From an uncultured Flavobacteriales bacterium (GTDB lineage Bacteria; Bacteroidota; Bacteroidia; Flavobacteriales_D; Crocinitomicaceae), in the NCBI GenBank assembly GCA_903879765.1, contig CAIRMS010000088.1, positions 1-5,792 of the forward strand: DNA of 5,792 bases, written 5' to 3'. Every line of letters starts with the position of its first letter. The stretch's first letter is position 1. A model generated the notes under the pieces. It had not been told where the DNA came from, made no database searches, and was given only the letters and a program-made list of their open reading frames with translations. Of the stretch, positions 1 to 5,161 are shown piece after piece. The translations under genes were made by a program, and so were the position numbers.

Positions 1-2
1 GA

Positions 3-218
3 CTCGTAAACGTGAAAACAGGAGAGATTAGCGAAAAAGTGAAGTTAACGTTCCGGTACGTGGATAAAATCCGCGTGCACAACAATTACGTTTACTACGT
101 GTATCGTCCGTTTGAATCCATTCAAAAGAAATTCCTGTACAAGGAAAAACTTCCCTATCAATTCAAGGGAATGGAGAAAAATTACGGAACTAAAATCTCG
201 ATTGACACTGGTAAGTGA
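3..218 (+). CDS. 3' end of an unidentified plus-strand gene (partial)
   Basis: The frame is open from the left edge of the window to a TGA at 216-218, so this is probably the C-terminal ~71 residues of a longer protein. A GTG at 12 is in frame, but nothing suggests it is the true start. The visible part is rich in Tyr, Lys and Val (for example YVYYVYRPFES and KKFLYKEKLPY), with alternating hydrophobic/charged stretches that suggest beta strands; it could be the end of a beta-rich or propeller-like protein, but that is only inference. I do not recognise the family. The last 12 codons plus the stop overlap the 3' end of the convergent hydrolase gene by 37 bp. The coding reading is supported by sensible amino-acid composition and an uninterrupted frame, not by a motif. 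Confidence 0.6.
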   Translation, partial: LVNVKTGEISEKVKLTFRYVDKIRVHNNYVYYVYRPFESIQKKFLYKEKLPYQFKGMEKNYGTKISIDTGK

Positions 219-1129
219 TCGCTGTATCCACCTAGAAATTTATCGCCAGCATAGGTTCTGAAAGGAACTTTATTTCCTTTATATTCGGTGATTAAATAAG
301 GGAAAGAGGAGATTTTACCAGAATTTTCTTTCATGCGAACGGTTCCTGTTGACATTCCTTTGGAAACATAAATATGATCCAGAACGCCCCATTCTTCTTT
401 GTAGTTGTAAGATCCTCCGAATTCACCAGAAGCTGCTGTAATCGCCGGAATCAAGCGTTGTTGGATGATTTGAGGAGCTTTGTCCTGCGGATGATCATTT
501 AAATCTCCCAAGTAAACGATTTTCGCAGATGGATTGATTTTCATGATCGAATCAATGAACTGTGCGCCAGCTTCCGCTGCTTTGATGCGTTTCGGTTCAC
601 TTGTATCTGTTCCAGAACGTCTGCTCGGCCAGTGATTGACCATCACGTAGATGTTTTCTTTGTTGCATTTGAATTTCGCCCAAACGATGTCACGGGTGAG
701 GGGAGTGGTATCGCCTGGAAGGACAAAACGGATTTTCCCAGATTCTTTTAAGCTCAAGAGTTTCTTGTCGTAGATCATTCCGACGTCAATTCCGCGCAAG
801 TCAGGACTCTCGTAATGAACGATACCGTAATTGCTGTAGCCTTCTTTGATTAAGTCCGTAAGTACGCTTTTGTTTTCAATTTCACTGAAACCAACTACCA
901 TCGGACGGTTTAAGTCGTTCATCACTTGACGAATGTGCGTCAGTTTTTCGTTGTAGCGTGTTCCGTTCCATTGTGATTTAGACGTTGGCAAAAACTCTGC
1001 GTCATCATTTGGTCCATCGATGGTATCGAATAGGTTTTCGGTATTGTAGAATGCTATTTTGTAGGTCTTTTGTGCAAATGTGCATTGAGCAAATAGAACA
1101 AGGACAAGTAAACTTTTTAATTTCATCAT
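182..1129 (-). CDS. Secreted endonuclease/exonuclease/phosphatase (EEP) family hydrolase
   Basis: The protein is 315 aa from the ATG at 1129; a second ATG follows directly at 1126. A TTG at 1147 is in frame but lies inside the upstream TPM gene, so I prefer the ATG pair, 11 nt after the TPM stop. Residues 1-19 are a signal peptide (MMKLKSLLVLVLFAQCTFA), probably cleaved before Gln20. The rest carries the ordered motifs of the DNase I-like EEP fold: YNTENLFD (28-35), SEIEN with the metal-binding Glu83 (82-86), RGIDVGMIYD (112-121), NHWPSR (165-170), GDLND (208-212), LDHIYVS (250-256) and the terminal SDHLP (303-307) with the catalytic-type Asp-His pair. The family cleaves phosphodiester or phosphomonoester bonds using divalent metal. 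All key positions are present, so it is probably active. The substrate (extracellular nucleic acid, a phospholipid or a phosphorylated metabolite) cannot be told from sequence. It is the last gene of the lemA-TPM operon; the product is exported to the periplasm or beyond. Confidence 0.93.
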   Translation of the reverse strand: MMKLKSLLVLVLFAQCTFAQKTYKIAFYNTENLFDTIDGPNDDAEFLPTSKSQWNGTRYNEKLTHIRQVMNDLNRPMVVGFSEIENKSVLTDLIKEGYSNYGIVHYESPDLRGIDVGMIYDKKLLSLKESGKIRFVLPGDTTPLTRDIVWAKFKCNKENIYVMVNHWPSRRSGTDTSEPKRIKAAEAGAQFIDSIMKINPSAKIVYLGDLNDHPQDKAPQIIQQRLIPAITAASGEFGGSYNYKEEWGVLDHIYVSKGMSTGTVRMKENSGKISSFPYLITEYKGNKVPFRTYAGDKFLGGYSDHLPVSIEILVP

Positions 1130-1140
1130 ATCAATTTTAA

Positions 1141-1902
1141 TTACCAACTTCCACCGGAACCACCTCCGCCGAAACTACCGCCACCGAATCCACCGAATCC
1201 GCCACCGCCGGAGCTTCCTCCGCCAAAGCCACCACCAGCACCGAATCCTCCAACGAAGAATCCAGCGCTTCCGAATGTTGTTCCATTGCCACCACGTCCA
1301 CCTTTGCGGATGAGCAGAATAACAATGACTAGAATGAGAAGGAATCCAAAAATGGAACTTACGAGGTCGTTTTTGTGATTGGCTTTTCGGTAAGACTTTT
1401 CATTGATTTCACCTTTAGCCATTTTCGCTAAAACGACAATCGCTTTTTTAATCCCAGTGAAGTAATCTCCTTTTTTGAAATTTGGGATCAGCTCGTTGTC
1501 TACGATTTCACCACAAGAAATATCTGTTACGGCTCCTTCCAATCCACGTCCTGGAGAGATAAACACTTGATGTCCGCCTTTTTCTTCGGTTGGTTTGACA
1601 AGAATCACGATTCCGTTGTCTTTGTCCGCTTTTCCAACACCCCATTTTTCTCCCAGTTCGGATGCATAGTGCCAAGCTTCGTCGCCATTGATGTCATCCA
1701 CAATGACTACAGTGATTTCGTTGCTGGTTTCTTGTTCAAATTGGTCCAACATCGCTTCCAATTCCGCTCCTTGTTCCTCACTGATAATTCCTGTTTGGGA
1801 AAAGTTGTTGAAGAATCGAGGTGGGTTAGGGGCGTCAGGAACTTGACTCCAAGCGAAAAGGGCAGTAAAGCAAACAAGGAAAAGGCTAATTATTTTTCTC
1901 AT
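1141..1902 (-). CDS. TPM-domain membrane protein with signal peptide and glycine-rich tail
   Basis: 253 aa. Residues 1-19 form a signal peptide (MRKIISLFLVCFTALFAWS). A TPM domain (TPM_phosphatase, YgcG/Psb32 type) spans about 37-165, with the signatures SNEITVVIVD (60-69), WGVGKADKDNGIVILV (87-102), GRGLEGAVTD (118-127) and NFKKGDYFTGI (141-151). One membrane helix covers about 183-198 and is followed by basic residues RKGGR, which by the positive-inside rule would place the TPM domain outside and the tail in the cytoplasm. Residues 201-253 are a low-complexity Gly/Phe/Ser tail ending in GGSW, a common ending in this family. The ATG overlaps the stop of the preceding TPM gene (ATGA, 1899-1902), indicating translational coupling. 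Related domains bind metal, have reported acid phosphatase activity, or help photosystem II repair (Psb32); the bacterial role beside LemA is not settled. The domain call is firm; the function is not. Confidence 0.93.
   Translation of the reverse strand: MRKIISLFLVCFTALFAWSQVPDAPNPPRFFNNFSQTGIISEEQGAELEAMLDQFEQETSNEITVVIVDDINGDEAWHYASELGEKWGVGKADKDNGIVILVKPTEEKGGHQVFISPGRGLEGAVTDISCGEIVDNELIPNFKKGDYFTGIKKAIVVLAKMAKGEINEKSYRKANHKNDLVSSIFGFLLILVIVILLIRKGGRGGNGTTFGSAGFFVGGFGAGGGFGGGSSGGGGFGGFGGGSFGGGGSGGSW
1144..1302 (-). repeat. Glycine-codon low-complexity tract encoding the TPM protein tail
   Basis: This segment encodes residues 201-253 of the TPM protein. On the plus strand it reads as irregular repeats of ccacc, ccgcc and gaa/ttcc units (Gly and Phe codons on the minus strand). 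It is locally much richer in G+C than its surroundings. Degenerate units such as GGGFGG and GGSFGGGG recur without an exact period. Such tracts vary in length by slippage between strains. They also create a spurious open frame in another register (1137-1325), which I do not regard as a gene. Confidence 0.7.
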
Positions 1903-2321
1903 GCTTCCGTACTTATTTCGTTGGATAATTCGTTTTCGTCGTTTTTCATGTAGGGAAAAAAGGATTTGAGTTGCATTCCCGCTTCTGTGATGGCTGCGAT
2001 AATTCCATCAGCAAAACGATTTTCTTTAAAGTAGTGAATCATTTGATCCTTGGTACTTACCCAGAAATCTACAGGAACAACAGCGTCGATTCCTTGATCG
2101 CCAATGATGGCTAATTTTCGATCGCTAAAGGATACGTAAATGAGTACGCCATTTCGTAAGGCAGTGTTGTGCATGCCTAACTTTTCAAATACTTGAACAG
2201 CGCGTTTCACTGGATCCGAGCTGCATTTTTTATCGATGTGCACACGGATTTCACCAGAAGTTTGTTGTTCAGCTGTTTGAATCGCTGCAACGATTAGGTC
2301 GTTTTCTTCTTTGTTGATCAT
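1899..2321 (-). CDS. TPM-domain protein without signal peptide (second TPM gene of the lemA operon)
   Basis: 140 aa. There is no signal peptide or membrane helix, so it is probably cytoplasmic or peripheral, unlike the TPM protein encoded next to it. The domain fills most of the chain: SGEIRVHI (22-29), a helix around VFEKLGMHNTALRNG (44-58), VLIYVSFSDRKLAIIGDQGI (59-78), Trp87, and a helical part ending in LKSFFPY (118-124). The terminal NELSNEIS (130-137) resembles the ending usual in this Bacteroidota subfamily. Its ATG overlaps the lemA stop and its TGA overlaps the next TPM start, both as ATGA, so it is translationally coupled on both sides. A lemA gene followed by a short and a long TPM protein is a recurrent arrangement in Bacteroidota. 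The biochemical role is unknown; partnership with LemA at the inner membrane is inferred from gene order. Confidence 0.9.
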   Translation of the reverse strand: MINKEENDLIVAAIQTAEQQTSGEIRVHIDKKCSSDPVKRAVQVFEKLGMHNTALRNGVLIYVSFSDRKLAIIGDQGIDAVVPVDFWVSTKDQMIHYFKENRFADGIIAAITEAGMQLKSFFPYMKNDENELSNEISTEA

Positions 2322-2875
2322 TCCAATTCGAAATCAGGTGCGTTTTGACTTCCTGCATTCGCTTTGAATCCTTCTTTCTTACCGAATTCTTCGCGGTTCA
2401 ATAACATGCTTGCGAAGAAGCTACGGATGTGCGTATTGTACGTTTTCACGGAACCGTTGTATTCGTCACGTGCGTAGTTGATTCGGTTTTCAGATCCTTC
2501 CACAGCGCGACCGAAGTCCACGAACAATTTCGTCGAGGTCAATTCTGGATACGCTTCATACGCCAAGTTAATGGCAGTGTTGATTTTTTTACCCATCAAC
2601 TCCAAATCGTTTGGTGTTTTTGCATTCACGATTCCGGCTCTTGCTTGCGTTACTTGTGTCAGGATTTCGCGTTCGTTTTTCGATCCAGCCTTCACTTGTT
2701 TCACCAATGCAGGAATCAAATCCGCACGACGTTGATACGCTGATTGCACGTTTGACCATTTTTCGTCCACCGTTTCTTGGTAGCCAACGGCATTGTTAAA
2801 AAGGCTTCTGTAGCCTAAAAAAGAGAAAAGAATAATAGCTCCAATACTCGCTAATACAATGTAAATCGGTTTCAT
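2318..2875 (-). CDS. lemA: LemA family membrane protein
   Basis: 185 aa, the usual length. A single N-terminal hydrophobic helix at about 4-22 anchors the protein. The rest is a helical, coiled-coil-rich domain with the family hallmarks: NVQSAYQRRADLIPALVKQV (42-61), EAYPEL (107-112), the VEGSENRI form of the usual LEGTENRI (125-132), ARDEYN (135-140) and a C-terminal segment FFASMLLNREEFGKKEGFKA (153-172). LemA proteins are widespread; a Listeria member is known as an antigenic peptide source, but the molecular function remains unclear. This is the first gene of the minus-strand operon, its TGA overlapping the start of the short TPM gene. The ATG at 2875 is preceded by A-rich sequence rather than a Shine-Dalgarno motif, as is normal in this phylum. 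The gene identification is very secure. Confidence 0.95.
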   Translation of the reverse strand: MKPIYIVLASIGAIILFSFLGYRSLFNNAVGYQETVDEKWSNVQSAYQRRADLIPALVKQVKAGSKNEREILTQVTQARAGIVNAKTPNDLELMGKKINTAINLAYEAYPELTSTKLFVDFGRAVEGSENRINYARDEYNGSVKTYNTHIRSFFASMLLNREEFGKKEGFKANAGSQNAPDFELE

Positions 2876-3063
2876 AATCGTTGTTTTTGTTGTTTATTTA
2901 CTGTTATCTGTCAATTTGTGTTCCAAGTTTTTTAGAATGACATTTTGGCATTAAGTTATTAGAAGCTCTCAGACGAAATAAAGTTACTACATTTTGTTTT
3001 CAATAATTTCTATTTTTTAACGTTCACTTATTTGTTCACAATTTTTAATCAATTGAACCTAAA

Positions 3064-3097
3064 TTGTATTATTGTACGGTAAAATACCGTACTTTTG
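3064..3097 (+). promoter_or_regulatory. Bacteroidota-type promoter of the toxin-antitoxin operon
   Basis: TACTTTTG at 3090-3097 is an exact match to the flavobacterial -7 box TAnnTTTG. A TTG at 3064-3066 lies 23 nt upstream of it, at the long end of the 17-23 nt spacing described for flavobacterial promoters. Transcription would start near 3101-3104, leaving a short leader before the antitoxin ATG at 3117. The -7 box shares its first three bases with the right arm of the palindrome at 3074-3092. Confidence 0.65.
3074..3092. promoter_or_regulatory. Perfect 19-bp palindrome, likely antitoxin operator
   Basis: GTACGGTAAAATACCGTAC consists of two perfect 8-bp arms (GTACGGTA / TACCGTAC) around AAA. 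It lies between the -33 and -7 elements and runs into the -7 box, 24 bp upstream of the antitoxin ATG. Ribbon-helix-helix antitoxins of the DUF1778 type repress their own operon by binding such inverted repeats, so this is the expected place for the operator. That it is bound is inference; the symmetry is directly visible. It is not followed by a T-run and is not a terminator. Confidence 0.75.
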
Positions 3098-3116
3098 ATT
3101 ATTAAACTCGAAAATC

Positions 3117-3401
3117 ATGGCAATAAGTAATAAAATTTCAGGGAAAACTAGGTTTGAAGCACGTTTGACACAAGATGAAAAGTCATTTTTTGAGAGAGCT
3201 GCCGCAATAGGTGGCTACCGAAGTTTAACAGATTTTGTCATCCGTTCAGCGGTCAAACAGGCAGAAGAGATTATTCAGGCGCAGGAATCCATTCTTTCAT
3301 CGAAGCGCGATGCTGAATTATTCTTCGATACCGTTTTTAATGCACCGGCGCCGAATGAAAAACTGAAAGCTGCGGCGCAATCCTTTAAAGCTGATTTGTA
3401 A
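3117..3401 (+). CDS. DUF1778 ribbon-helix-helix antitoxin (TacA/AtaR/KacA type)
   Basis: 94 aa, the usual size. The N-terminal ribbon-helix-helix DNA-binding domain includes the strand TRFEARLT (11-18), helix 1 from about 19 to 31 (QDEKSFFERAAAI) and helix 2 from about 36 to 50 (SLTDFVIRSAVKQAE). The C-terminal half carries the family signature LSSKRDAELFFDTVFNAP (60-77), then APNEKLKAAA (78-87); in relatives this part wraps around the toxin and neutralises it. The ATG follows a good promoter with a short leader. The stop is 3 nt before the toxin ATG, so the two are coupled. The protein should bind the toxin and repress the operon through the upstream palindrome, with the toxin:antitoxin ratio adjusting repression. 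Confidence 0.94.
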   Translation: MAISNKISGKTRFEARLTQDEKSFFERAAAIGGYRSLTDFVIRSAVKQAEEIIQAQESILSSKRDAELFFDTVFNAPAPNEKLKAAAQSFKADL

Positions 3402-3404
3402 GCG

Positions 3405-3911
3405 ATGGGGTTTCTCACAGAGAATCTTCATGCGTCGCATGTGAGGTCAGATTTCCAGTGTGGAAATAGTTTGTTGGATCAATATTTGATGCTTCAAGCC
3501 AGTCAAGACGTGAAGAAAAGACTTGCGGCTTGTTTTGTCTGCACGGATGTAGTTTCCTCCAACAAGGTGATTGGGTTTTACACCTTATCCAATTCAAGCA
3601 TTTCAAGGGAATTCGTACCTATTGAATGGCAAAATAAATATCCAAAATCATATCACACCATTCCAACAACACTTTTGGGTCGATTAGCTGTCGACGCCTC
3701 GTTTCACGGAAAAGGATTTGGTGGAAAATTACTCATTGAAGCGCTATACCGCAGTTATCTGGCATCAAAAAAAATCGGTTCAATTGCAGTAGTTGTTGAT
3801 CCAATCGATGTCAATGCGGAGGAGTTTTATCTTAGTTATGGTTTTCAAAAATTACCGGACAGTGGCAAGCTATTTTTAGCGATGAAAACGATTGAGCAAT
3901 TGTTTGTTTGA
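3405..3911 (+). CDS. GNAT acetyltransferase toxin (TacT/AtaT/KacT type)
   Basis: 168 aa, full length for the family. Landmarks in order are FQCGNSLLDQYL (17-28), the ASQD motif (32-35), GFYTLS (57-62), the core strand LLGRLAVD (90-97), the acetyl-CoA pyrophosphate loop HGKGFGG (101-107, where His replaces the usual Gln/Arg of Q/RxxGxG/A), VVVDPID (129-135), FYLSYGF (141-147) and LFLAMKTI (156-163). Tyr142 sits at the place of the catalytic Tyr in characterised toxins. Known members acetylate the free amino group of aminoacyl-tRNAs and so stop translation; which aminoacyl-tRNA this one prefers cannot be read from sequence. No frameshift or missing core motif is seen, so it is probably functional. 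The start is fixed by family alignment and by the 3-nt gap after the antitoxin. Confidence 0.94.
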   Translation: MGFLTENLHASHVRSDFQCGNSLLDQYLMLQASQDVKKRLAACFVCTDVVSSNKVIGFYTLSNSSISREFVPIEWQNKYPKSYHTIPTTLLGRLAVDASFHGKGFGGKLLIEALYRSYLASKKIGSIAVVVDPIDVNAEEFYLSYGFQKLPDSGKLFLAMKTIEQLFV

Positions 3912-3938
3912 AATGCAATTTAGGTTTGGAGTAACCGT

Positions 3939-4481
3939 TTATTCCTCCTCGATTGGCGGTAGAAAATGAATCATTGGTCTCATGAATGGTTTAGGTAAGT
4001 TGGCTTTAAACTTCAGGATTTTATTTGTCTTTTCAAGTTTCGATGTTTCAGCAAGGGTAAATAATTCCTTCTCGATCTTTTTTAAGTTGTTTGGAAACAA
4101 GATTGGACAACCAAAGAAATAATAGGAATGTCCATGTATTTTGAGCTGAACCACCGCTGTGTTGAGGTCCATCGGTGTGGGAAAAATTGTCGAGTCTTTT
4201 TTAAATGTTAAATGTGAAAAATACCTTTCTATTTCGCTCATCTCCTCGTTGGTTAATTTCCCTTTAAATGATCCGATTTTCTGACAGTAACTCGAACCAT
4301 GAAAGGTGAAAAATCCATCGTTACGTAATTCGAGCTGATAACTTGGACACCTTCCGTAACAGGGAGAAGAGGCTATGCTGATGTAGTCAAACGTGTCTGA
4401 CTTTTTGTTCGTTGTGTTACATCCAGAAATAATTAAACCAAGAATTAAACAGTTGGTGAAACGATGGAAGTACTTGATCAT
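3939..4481 (-). CDS. DUF6438-type lipoprotein
   Basis: 180 aa. Residues 1-20 form a lipoprotein signal with lipobox ISGC, lipidation at Cys21. Residues about 33-140 match the pattern I associate with DUF6438: a strand with SSPCYGRCPSYQLEL (38-52), then a short turn and NDGFFTFHG (54-62), a later MDLNTAVVQLKIHG (104-117), and a C-terminal helix. CxxxCP (Cys41, Cys45) is the hallmark; Cys66 and Cys125 complete four cysteines in the mature part and could form disulfides in the periplasm. The last 40 residues are Lys/Pro-rich and end in PPIEEE. No function is known. The gene starts 12 nt after the stop of the upstream lipoprotein gene and is probably cotranscribed with it. Its 3' end faces the toxin gene across 27 bp with no obvious terminator. 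Confidence 0.82.
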   Translation of the reverse strand: MIKYFHRFTNCLILGLIISGCNTTNKKSDTFDYISIASSPCYGRCPSYQLELRNDGFFTFHGSSYCQKIGSFKGKLTNEEMSEIERYFSHLTFKKDSTIFPTPMDLNTAVVQLKIHGHSYYFFGCPILFPNNLKKIEKELFTLAETSKLEKTNKILKFKANLPKPFMRPMIHFLPPIEEE

Positions 4482-4493
4482 GGTTCCGTGGTA

Positions 4494-5069
4494 TTATTTT
4501 TCGGTCAAATATAACTTCTTTAAAAAAGTGCACTTTTCACTTTCATTCCATTTATCCGTACTTGAAATGGAGAAATTACTGATGTTACCATTTTTCTCAG
4601 CAATTAAAAAGTAGGTGTCAAATTTCCCCTTTTCGATTTGACCAAAAATCCGGTATACCATGAAATGATTTGTACTATCTTCTTCAATAACTTGTCTTTT
4701 CAATCCGTGAGATTCAATAAAATAGTTTGAATCCCATTCATAATAGGCTTTCACAAAATCATGTCCTTTCTGTGATCCATCTACATTAAATTCATATTTA
4801 TCGAAGCGCCCAAATGCAATCGCGACAATGACAGAATCTTGATTTCTAAAGAACTGTTGGTTGCTAATTGAATTAAAGTTCTTCTTTTCCCATTTCCCTG
4901 GAAGTGTCACGGAGCCGTATGGCAAAACAAAATAATTTGTCGCGTTTATACTTTCGTTGTAATTTCCACCAACAATGGTGCTCGTCGTTCTTTGCGTCGC
5001 ACAATTAGTCAACGTAATGATTAGAAGTAGTGGAAAAAGGGTTTTGATTAGGTTTGTTTTCATTGTCAT
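4494..5069 (-). CDS. Lipoprotein of unrecognised family
   Basis: 191 aa from the ATG at 5069; an ATG two codons later (5063) is the alternative. I prefer 5069 because it overlaps the stop of the small upstream frame as ATGA. The signal runs to about residue 22 with lipobox LTNC, lipidation at Cys23. The mature protein has a Thr/Asn-rich linker (24-44), then a single alpha/beta-like domain with FVLPYGSVTLPGKW (47-60), NQQFFRNQDSVIVAIAFGRF (70-89), a helical stretch around KGHDFVKAYYEW (101-112), and beta strands to the end (YFLIAEKNGNISNFSI, 153-168). I do not recognise a characterised family; the LPGKW and AFGRF motifs look like a conserved core. It is likely anchored to the outer or inner membrane. 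It is followed 12 nt later by the DUF6438-type lipoprotein, suggesting a shared operon and perhaps a shared envelope role. Confidence 0.85.
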   Translation of the reverse strand: MTMKTNLIKTLFPLLLIITLTNCATQRTTSTIVGGNYNESINATNYFVLPYGSVTLPGKWEKKNFNSISNQQFFRNQDSVIVAIAFGRFDKYEFNVDGSQKGHDFVKAYYEWDSNYFIESHGLKRQVIEEDSTNHFMVYRIFGQIEKGKFDTYFLIAEKNGNISNFSISSTDKWNESEKCTFLKKLYLTEK

Positions 5070-5161
5070 AATAAATGACCTTTCGCTTCACAGTCACACT
5101 CGAAAGTCTGGCTTGTTGAAGTCAGAAAAAGCAAAGTCAAAAGGGTGAATAATTGTTTCAT
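5066..5161 (-). CDS. Small 31-aa frame with a signal peptide
   Basis: ATG at 5161, TGA at 5068-5066. The product starts MKQLFTLLTLLFLTSTS (1-17), an orthodox signal peptide with one basic residue and an uninterrupted hydrophobic core. The most likely cut is before Gln18, leaving a 14-residue mature part with two cysteines (FECDCEAKG, 20-28). Its TGA overlaps the ATG of the following lipoprotein gene as ATGA, the same coupling used in the lemA operon of this window. It could be a real small secreted peptide, a translated leader that couples to the lipoprotein gene, or the 5' remnant of a longer exported-protein gene that lost its body. Sequence alone cannot separate these. The signal peptide plus the exact stop/start overlap make chance less likely. 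Confidence 0.5.
   Translation of the reverse strand: MKQLFTLLTLLFLTSTSQTFECDCEAKGHLL

Larger units (their letters stand above)
2876..3116. other. Intergenic region between the divergent lemA operon and toxin-antitoxin module
   Basis: These 241 bp are strongly A+T-rich and contain no convincing gene. The right end (3064-3097) holds the toxin-antitoxin promoter and operator, listed separately. The left and middle parts must carry the lemA promoter. The best match I see on the minus strand is TAACTTTA at 2986-2979, one base from TAnnTTTG, but no TTG lies at a good distance upstream of it, so I do not call it as a promoter. A direct repeat of GTTCAC occurs at 3022-3027 and 3034-3039, 12 bp apart. 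Confidence 0.7.

Noticed and set aside
1130..1147. TTG start for the EEP hydrolase, adding six residues (MVIKID) before the ATG pair
   Set aside because: It would overlap the 3' end of the TPM gene and place charged residues ahead of an already complete signal peptide; the ATG at 1129, 11 nt after the TPM stop, is the simpler start.
1137..1325. Minus-strand 62-codon frame rich in Val, Ala, Glu and Ser
   Set aside because: It is an out-of-frame reading of the glycine-rich tail of the TPM gene; the odd composition comes from the repeated GGN codons.
1567..1953. Plus-strand 128-codon frame
   Set aside because: It lies antisense to the two TPM genes, whose domains, signal peptide and ATGA junction are clear; its sequence has no recognisable features.
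2429..2799. Three overlapping plus-strand frames of 62-104 codons
   Set aside because: They are antisense shadows of lemA, which has full family motifs over the whole stretch.
4393..4614. Plus-strand 73-codon frame spanning the junction of the two lipoprotein genes
   Set aside because: It is antisense to the lipobox region of one lipoprotein and the C-terminus of the other; no motif or promoter supports it.
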